Shown here one piece after another: positions 6,138-9,698 of a DNA stretch of 9,698 nt (positions within the stretch are counted from its first letter, which is position 1; every line of letters begins with the position of its first letter). The position numbers were made by a program, and so were the translations under genes. The notes beneath the pieces were generated by a model. That model was not told the DNA's origin. It was given only the letters and a program-made list of their open reading frames with translations, and ran no database searches. The stretch comes from CAYYYP01 sp964475985. Lineage in GTDB: Bacteria > Bdellovibrionota > UBA1018 > CAYHWW01. The stretch lies in contig CAYYYP010000078.1 of assembly GCA_964475985.1 (NCBI GenBank), positions 1 to 9,698 on the forward strand. Direction: 5' to 3'.

Positions 6138-7439
6138 ATGGGTAAGCGAGATCAAATGAAAGCTGTTGGAATGAATAAAATAAATTTACTGTTAGGAATT
6201 GCGACTATTTTAATTTCGGGCGCGGCTTTTGCGCAAACCCCACCTTCACCGGCGGACGCAGCATTACCGCTTCCCCCGGGGAATTTCGCCGATTTTGAAC
6301 TTCCGGGCATGGCTTCCCACGTCATCCTTCCTAATATTCAGCCCAACCCATCCCAAGAGCTCACTTGCCAACCCTATCCCCAGACCTTTGATTCTGAACA
6401 TATGCTAGCGCCCGAACATATCGAGGCCGAAGCTAGAAGGCTCACGAGAGAGCGTCTGGATGCATCGATAAATTCATTTCCTGCCGTAGGGCCAGCACCC
6501 CTAGTGAACACTGCCGACCAAGGCGTCGCATCCTTTATTATCGGTGGGTACGTCTATCAACGAACTGTTTACGATCGCATTCGCGCCTACGTGACCCTTG
6601 GCTACTATTGTAGTTATCGTGGATTTTCCAGGCTTTTACCGCAAGTATCGCGCCCCGCAATGGACGCAAGCGGTCCTAGTCGCATTTCTGAAGCACAGCT
6701 CATTCGGAATACGACCCACGATTCCTTACGAAACTTAATCTGGCTCACCAATGCTACGGCCACCAATTTGGCGGCGGGCGAAAGGGCCGTTTCCGAAGTT
6801 CGCGCCGCCTTGAACGCGGGTTATGCTGAAGGTAGTCCGCTTCGCGCCGCTGGCATGGACACGTTGCGGGAAATGAATGAGGATTTTACCAGGTATTATC
6901 GCCTGTTTCAGCGCGACCATGATTTCGAAAGAGGTTTAGTGGACCGCATGACCCAGGAGCAAGCAAGACTTGATGCTATTCTTGCGGGCGCTCAACAGCG
7001 GGATTGTTCCAGTGCAAACTCGCAAGGCGCAAGCGCCGGTGACGCAGGAGTGGGCGATGCTAGCGTAGGCGATGCTAGCGTGGCGAATCCAGACGCTTCT
7101 TGTGGTCCGGTAACTTTAACGCCAGGTGAAGCCCAAGAATTTAGGCAACATGCCTCCGTAATTTTGGATGGCTACGCTAACATCATGGAGCAGTTGCGTG
7201 GAACTGGCGAGAACACCGATGAAAACCATGTGACGCATGATCCGTTGGCTCCGCCACCGGCCCCGGAACCAGCACCAGCCGTAACGGCGCCGATCGTTCA
7301 GCCCGCTCCCGTTTTGTTACCGCCTAGGCCCGTATTGGCGCCACCCGCTGGCCGCTCAGGCACTGTAGCTCCTAGGGCTCCCGCGCGCCGAAACGCGCCG
7401 GCTCGCAGAGCACCTGCGCGCCCTAGCCTTGGCCTTTAA
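6138..7439 (+). CDS. Exported hypothetical protein, helical with a Pro/Ala-rich C-terminal tail
   Basis: I do not recognise a family for this 433-residue protein. It has a Sec-type signal peptide (basic start, hydrophobic core about 15-30, probable cleavage after Ala32 in AFAQTP). If Met12 were the start, the signal peptide would be a more typical 21 residues. Residues about 35-75 are Pro-rich. Residues about 90-290 are mostly helix-forming and rich in Ala, Arg and Glu, and include a Tyr-rich segment (GYYCSYRG) around Cys158. There are four cysteines after the signal peptide (77, 158, 290, 322), an even number that fits disulfides in the periplasm. Cys290 and Cys322 flank three GDA[GS]V pentapeptides at 301-315. 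Residues about 370-433 are Pro/Ala-rich and end in a basic stretch with several APAR-like units, which looks disordered and could bind peptidoglycan or another polyanion. The gene stands alone: its own promoter candidate lies upstream and a strong terminator follows. Confidence 0.8.
   Translation: MGKRDQMKAVGMNKINLLLGIATILISGAAFAQTPPSPADAALPLPPGNFADFELPGMASHVILPNIQPNPSQELTCQPYPQTFDSEHMLAPEHIEAEARRLTRERLDASINSFPAVGPAPLVNTADQGVASFIIGGYVYQRTVYDRIRAYVTLGYYCSYRGFSRLLPQVSRPAMDASGPSRISEAQLIRNTTHDSLRNLIWLTNATATNLAAGERAVSEVRAALNAGYAEGSPLRAAGMDTLREMNEDFTRYYRLFQRDHDFERGLVDRMTQEQARLDAILAGAQQRDCSSANSQGASAGDAGVGDASVGDASVANPDASCGPVTLTPGEAQEFRQHASVILDGYANIMEQLRGTGENTDENHVTHDPLAPPPAPEPAPAVTAPIVQPAPVLLPPRPVLAPPAGRSGTVAPRAPARRNAPARRAPARPSLGL
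7038..7082 (+). repeat. Three tandem 15-bp coding repeats (GDA[GS]V)
   Basis: The 15-bp unit at 7053-7067 is repeated at 7068-7082 with a single third-position difference. A diverged copy at 7038-7052 encodes GDAGV. The near-identity of two copies suggests recent slippage or duplication. The repeat number may vary between strains. Confidence 0.75.
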
Positions 7440-7462
7440 ATAGTCCAAATTAAAACTTGATT

Positions 7463-7499
7463 AGGCCGCATAAACATTAAAGATTTATGCGGCCTTTTT
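7463..7499 (+). terminator. Rho-independent terminator after the 6138 gene
   Basis: A perfect 12-bp stem (7463-7474 pairing with 7484-7495, GC-rich base AGGCCGC) closes a 9-base loop and is followed by TTTTT at 7495-7499. It lies 24 bases after the stop codon at 7439. It should end the 6138 transcript and make the following gene depend on its own promoter. Confidence 0.92.
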
Positions 7500-7692
7500 G
7501 TTTCGAAAAACAAGACCGTTAGTCCCGGGGGGCTCTGTTTAATTCTTAGTCAGTAACCAGTAAATCCCGGATCCGCGAAGCACGCTAACTATTTAATGTT
7601 TATAACCAATTAACATTTATAAATAAGGCTTTCCCGGCACCCCTCTTGCACCTCTAGCCTACATAGATTCTGGACCTGGGGAGGGAAGGAAA
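7500..7692 (+). promoter_or_regulatory. Intergenic promoter region of the 7693-8855 gene pair
   Basis: Because a strong terminator precedes it, this gap should contain the promoter for the two downstream genes. The best candidate is an AT-rich block at about 7591-7625 holding TATAAA at 7618-7623 inside a 10-bp palindrome (7615-7624), plus an inverted pair AATGTT (7595-7600) and AACATT (7612-7617). No good -35 box is seen. A strong Shine-Dalgarno tract, GGAGGG at 7680-7685, lies 7 bases before ATG 7693. I see no small gene, RNA gene or known riboswitch here. Confidence 0.4.
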
Positions 7693-8868
7693 ATGCTACG
7701 TGGAATTTGGGCGCTAAGGCTTAGCGTAACCCTGACATATATATTTAGTACTGCGCTTACTGCCCAAGTCCTTGCGCAAACCCCGGTAGCTACCGGTAGC
7801 GCCGCTGCGCCGACCAACCGTCCAGTGACGGCAGCAGACCTCATGACGCCTGCCGAACGGGCTGCCGCCGAAGCCAACCCTGAGAGTTTTGGATTTGATC
7901 GAAACGCTTCCCCAAGTTCCGGCACTTCAACTACACCGGCCACACCTTCTCGGCCAACTGCTCCGGTTCTGAGCCGAGCGCCAAGAGCCCCCGGTTCTGA
8001 ACGTGGCCGTGGCCCAACCATTGGAACGGGTGCCGACCGGCTGTTAGGGCCTGGATTTTACGAAATAGGCGGAGGTTATACCGAGCAAGGTCTCGCCAAC
8101 GGAAATAGCTCCTTCAGGCTCATGTTTCATCAGATTCGCCGCGGAATGGCCCTGCGACTGGAAATGATTATGGGCGCGCCGTTCTTGCGCGTTGCCGGCA
8201 CACTTGAAGTTTTACCCGTATCTTTAGTTTTCACTCCGATTTCAAGCGACACCGTGGGCGCTTGGTTTTTTAATCTAAAAATTTCGCCCATCCTGCGTGG
8301 TCAGTTCACTCTCAATGATACGGATCTGAACATCGGTTCAAGTAGCCTGGAGGTTTCGCCCGAGGTCGTTGCCCATTTTGTGCGTATGACCGGTGGCGAT
8401 TTAGAGGCCACCCCCAATGAGCCCGCGGTTTCAGTGCGTGCACGGCCGGGGCAAGTGAGTTTGGTTTCCTTACGGTTTGGCGCAGGTTTCGGAGGCGGAA
8501 TCGCCCACGGCGCAGGTGGCCTGGGTTCGCAAGCCGGGCCGCGATTCAGTTTTGAGGGCCGTTTGATGATTGCGCTCAATTCCTTTGCGCATGCCGAAAT
8601 GGCCATCAACGCTCACGCCTCACCCTACAATACGATTCCAAGTTTGGTGGACGTGCAGCGGGTCGTCGATCAAAACTTTGGTTTTGGTGGACATTTAGGC
8701 GTGAATGCAGGAATCGCTAACACTGGCATTAACGCCTACATCCGCGGAATTTTTCAGGCCGAGCAAACGGCTAGGGTAGTCCCGGCCGCTGAATTGCGGG
8801 GCAGCGATTTTTTTCAGCTTCATGAACCCAACCTCTTTATAGGCGGAGCCGTCGGTGCAACATACTAA
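7693..8868 (+). CDS. Exported hypothetical protein, probable outer-membrane beta-barrel with disordered N-terminal linker
   Basis: This 391-residue protein belongs to no family I recognise. A signal peptide (about 1-28) ends in VLA before Gln29-Thr-Pro. Residues about 30-115 are low-complexity, rich in Ala, Pro, Thr and Ser, and probably disordered; they end in a basic segment with APRAPGSERGRGP. From about 118 the sequence alternates polar and hydrophobic residues with many glycines (for example FYEIGGGYTEQG, and a Gly-rich stretch at 262-278), as in beta-strands. The C-terminus NLFIGGAVGATY ends in an aromatic residue with apolar residues or glycine at alternate positions, which resembles the recognition signal of barrels inserted by the BAM complex. 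There are no cysteines. An outer-membrane barrel is therefore the best inference; a soluble beta-sandwich is the alternative. The next gene overlaps its 3' end by 14 bases. Confidence 0.8.
   Translation: MLRGIWALRLSVTLTYIFSTALTAQVLAQTPVATGSAAAPTNRPVTAADLMTPAERAAAEANPESFGFDRNASPSSGTSTTPATPSRPTAPVLSRAPRAPGSERGRGPTIGTGADRLLGPGFYEIGGGYTEQGLANGNSSFRLMFHQIRRGMALRLEMIMGAPFLRVAGTLEVLPVSLVFTPISSDTVGAWFFNLKISPILRGQFTLNDTDLNIGSSSLEVSPEVVAHFVRMTGGDLEATPNEPAVSVRARPGQVSLVSLRFGAGFGGGIAHGAGGLGSQAGPRFSFEGRLMIALNSFAHAEMAINAHASPYNTIPSLVDVQRVVDQNFGFGGHLGVNAGIANTGINAYIRGIFQAEQTARVVPAAELRGSDFFQLHEPNLFIGGAVGATY
8841..8848 (+). promoter_or_regulatory. Ribosome binding site deciding the GTG start at 8855
   Basis: AGGCGGAG, with core GGAG at 8845-8848, lies inside the end of the 7693 gene and 6 bases before GTG 8855. 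It supports this non-ATG start and implies that translation of the downstream gene is coupled to that of the upstream gene. Confidence 0.65.
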
Positions 8869-9698
8869 ATATAAAATATTTATTTTTAAGTTTTTGGCGC
8901 TCAGTGCTCTAGGACTTTTCGCCTTAAATTCCTTTGGCCAGTTAGCAACAGACCGCCAGAGTTTTCTGCGCGCCTTAAGGCTTGCCGAAACGAATATTTC
9001 TGAGGAAGCGGCTGTCATCGATGAGTATCAGAGAAACCGTCAAGATCTCATGTATGGCTTAGGAAGGCCGCTGGCCGCTGCATCCGAATTTTTCGCGGGA
9101 GAATATTTTGGGGTAGAACAAATCCGGGGCGACGTCCGGGAAATGCGAGCCCTTCTTGCACGTACGCGTTTGCTTTTTGAGCAGGGCGATATGCCGAGAG
9201 CTCGAGCAAGCCTCTCGTTACTTCAGGCGAGGCGCACCCTTAACGCTAGGCGGATTTATAACTTTTTGCAGAACACACAAGCCGGCGCCGATCGGCTTTA
9301 TCAGTCAGGTATCCTGGCCGAAACTGTGCTTGGAGGCGCCGCTGCGCTATTGTTTCCTCCAACGGCGCCTGCAGGCGTAGCCGCCATCGTTCACGCCGCA
9401 CCCGCATTCTGGGGCAATGTATATTCCGATCTGCCCAGCGAAAGGCTGGATTTATTAAACGATAACAGTTTACAATCGGTGCCGACGTCGGCTGCCGCCT
9501 CTGCAAGTGAAACCGCTAATACCGCCCCAAGTTCGCAGCCTTCGGCCGCTGCACCTACGTCAGCGGCTTCTGGACAAACGCCACCGGCCGGGAACACGAA
9601 TCTTGATCCAGCCGACGTTGAATGGCAAAATTACCGTGCGCTCATTCGGCGTGAACAGCAAAATTTTCAACGCCTCGTTCAAGCCGCCAGAAATACTA
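8855..9698 (+). CDS. Exported hypothetical protein, helical with Ala/Ser/Pro-rich linker (3' end beyond the window)
   Basis: This reading frame stays open from GTG 8855 to the right edge (281 codons plus one base) with no stop. There is no ATG before codon 66, so an ATG-only search would miss or truncate it. The start is supported by a Shine-Dalgarno sequence and by an immediate signal peptide: basic residues in the first 12, a hydrophobic core to about 26, and likely cleavage near NSFG before Gln29. Residues about 33-150 are strongly helical and rich in Arg, Leu, Ala and Glu, with coiled-coil-like character. Residues about 152-185 are hydrophobic and rich in Ala, Gly and Pro. Residues about 208-248 form an Ala/Ser/Pro/Thr linker, after which a charged helix resumes (EWQNYRALIRREQQNFQRL). 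No cysteine is seen and no family is recognised. The 14-base overlap with the probable barrel gene suggests that the two proteins are made together and may work together in the envelope. Confidence 0.82.
   Translation, partial: MQHTKYKIFIFKFLALSALGLFALNSFGQLATDRQSFLRALRLAETNISEEAAVIDEYQRNRQDLMYGLGRPLAAASEFFAGEYFGVEQIRGDVREMRALLARTRLLFEQGDMPRARASLSLLQARRTLNARRIYNFLQNTQAGADRLYQSGILAETVLGGAAALLFPPTAPAGVAAIVHAAPAFWGNVYSDLPSERLDLLNDNSLQSVPTSAAASASETANTAPSSQPSAAAPTSAASGQTPPAGNTNLDPADVEWQNYRALIRREQQNFQRLVQAARNT

Noticed and set aside
9156..9597. Short frames on both strands near the right edge
   Set aside because: They overlap the GTG-started exported-protein gene, which stays open throughout with a signal peptide and a ribosome binding site. 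The short frames have no independent support.

Overview
The window is a gene-dense stretch of a Gram-negative bacterial chromosome. The evidence is a set of Sec-type signal peptides, an outer-membrane-type C-terminus, a polytopic GT-C glycosyltransferase and mixed coding strands with short gaps. The OtsA fused to a membrane sensor and the large number of Ala/Pro-rich exported proteins of unknown family fit a deltaproteobacterial or Bdellovibrionota-like organism. That placement is a weak inference, because no rRNA or other marker gene is present. I saw no mobile element, CRISPR array, tRNA or rRNA.

Left part (1-2708): two divergent trehalose/glucan-metabolism genes share a 45-bp gap. On the minus strand is the 5' part of a trehalose-6-phosphate synthase carrying a roughly 265-residue N-terminal membrane sensor module; the gene runs off the left edge. 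On the plus strand is a cytosolic GH15 enzyme (glucoamylase or trehalase type). Together they suggest control of trehalose or alpha-glucan turnover, possibly in response to a periplasmic or membrane signal. No otsB is visible.

Middle part (2758-5922): an exported dienelactone-hydrolase-family protein and a short-chain dehydrogenase form a tight two-gene unit. It converges, with an 8-bp gap, on a minus-strand gene for a GT39/ArnT-like membrane glycosyltransferase.

Right part (5923-9698): this is the least explained region. It encodes three consecutive exported proteins that I cannot assign to a named family. The first (6138-7439) is a mostly helical protein with a Pro/Ala-rich tail and three pentapeptide repeats between two cysteines; a strong rho-independent terminator follows it. 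The second (7693-8868) has a disordered N-terminal linker and a beta-rich body ending in an outer-membrane-barrel-like C-terminus. The third begins at a GTG codon at 8855, overlaps the second by 14 bases, and runs off the right edge. The last two are probably translationally coupled. All three predicted signal peptides are followed by glutamine at +1. The cluster is the best candidate here for an undescribed cell-envelope system, but its function cannot be read from the sequence.
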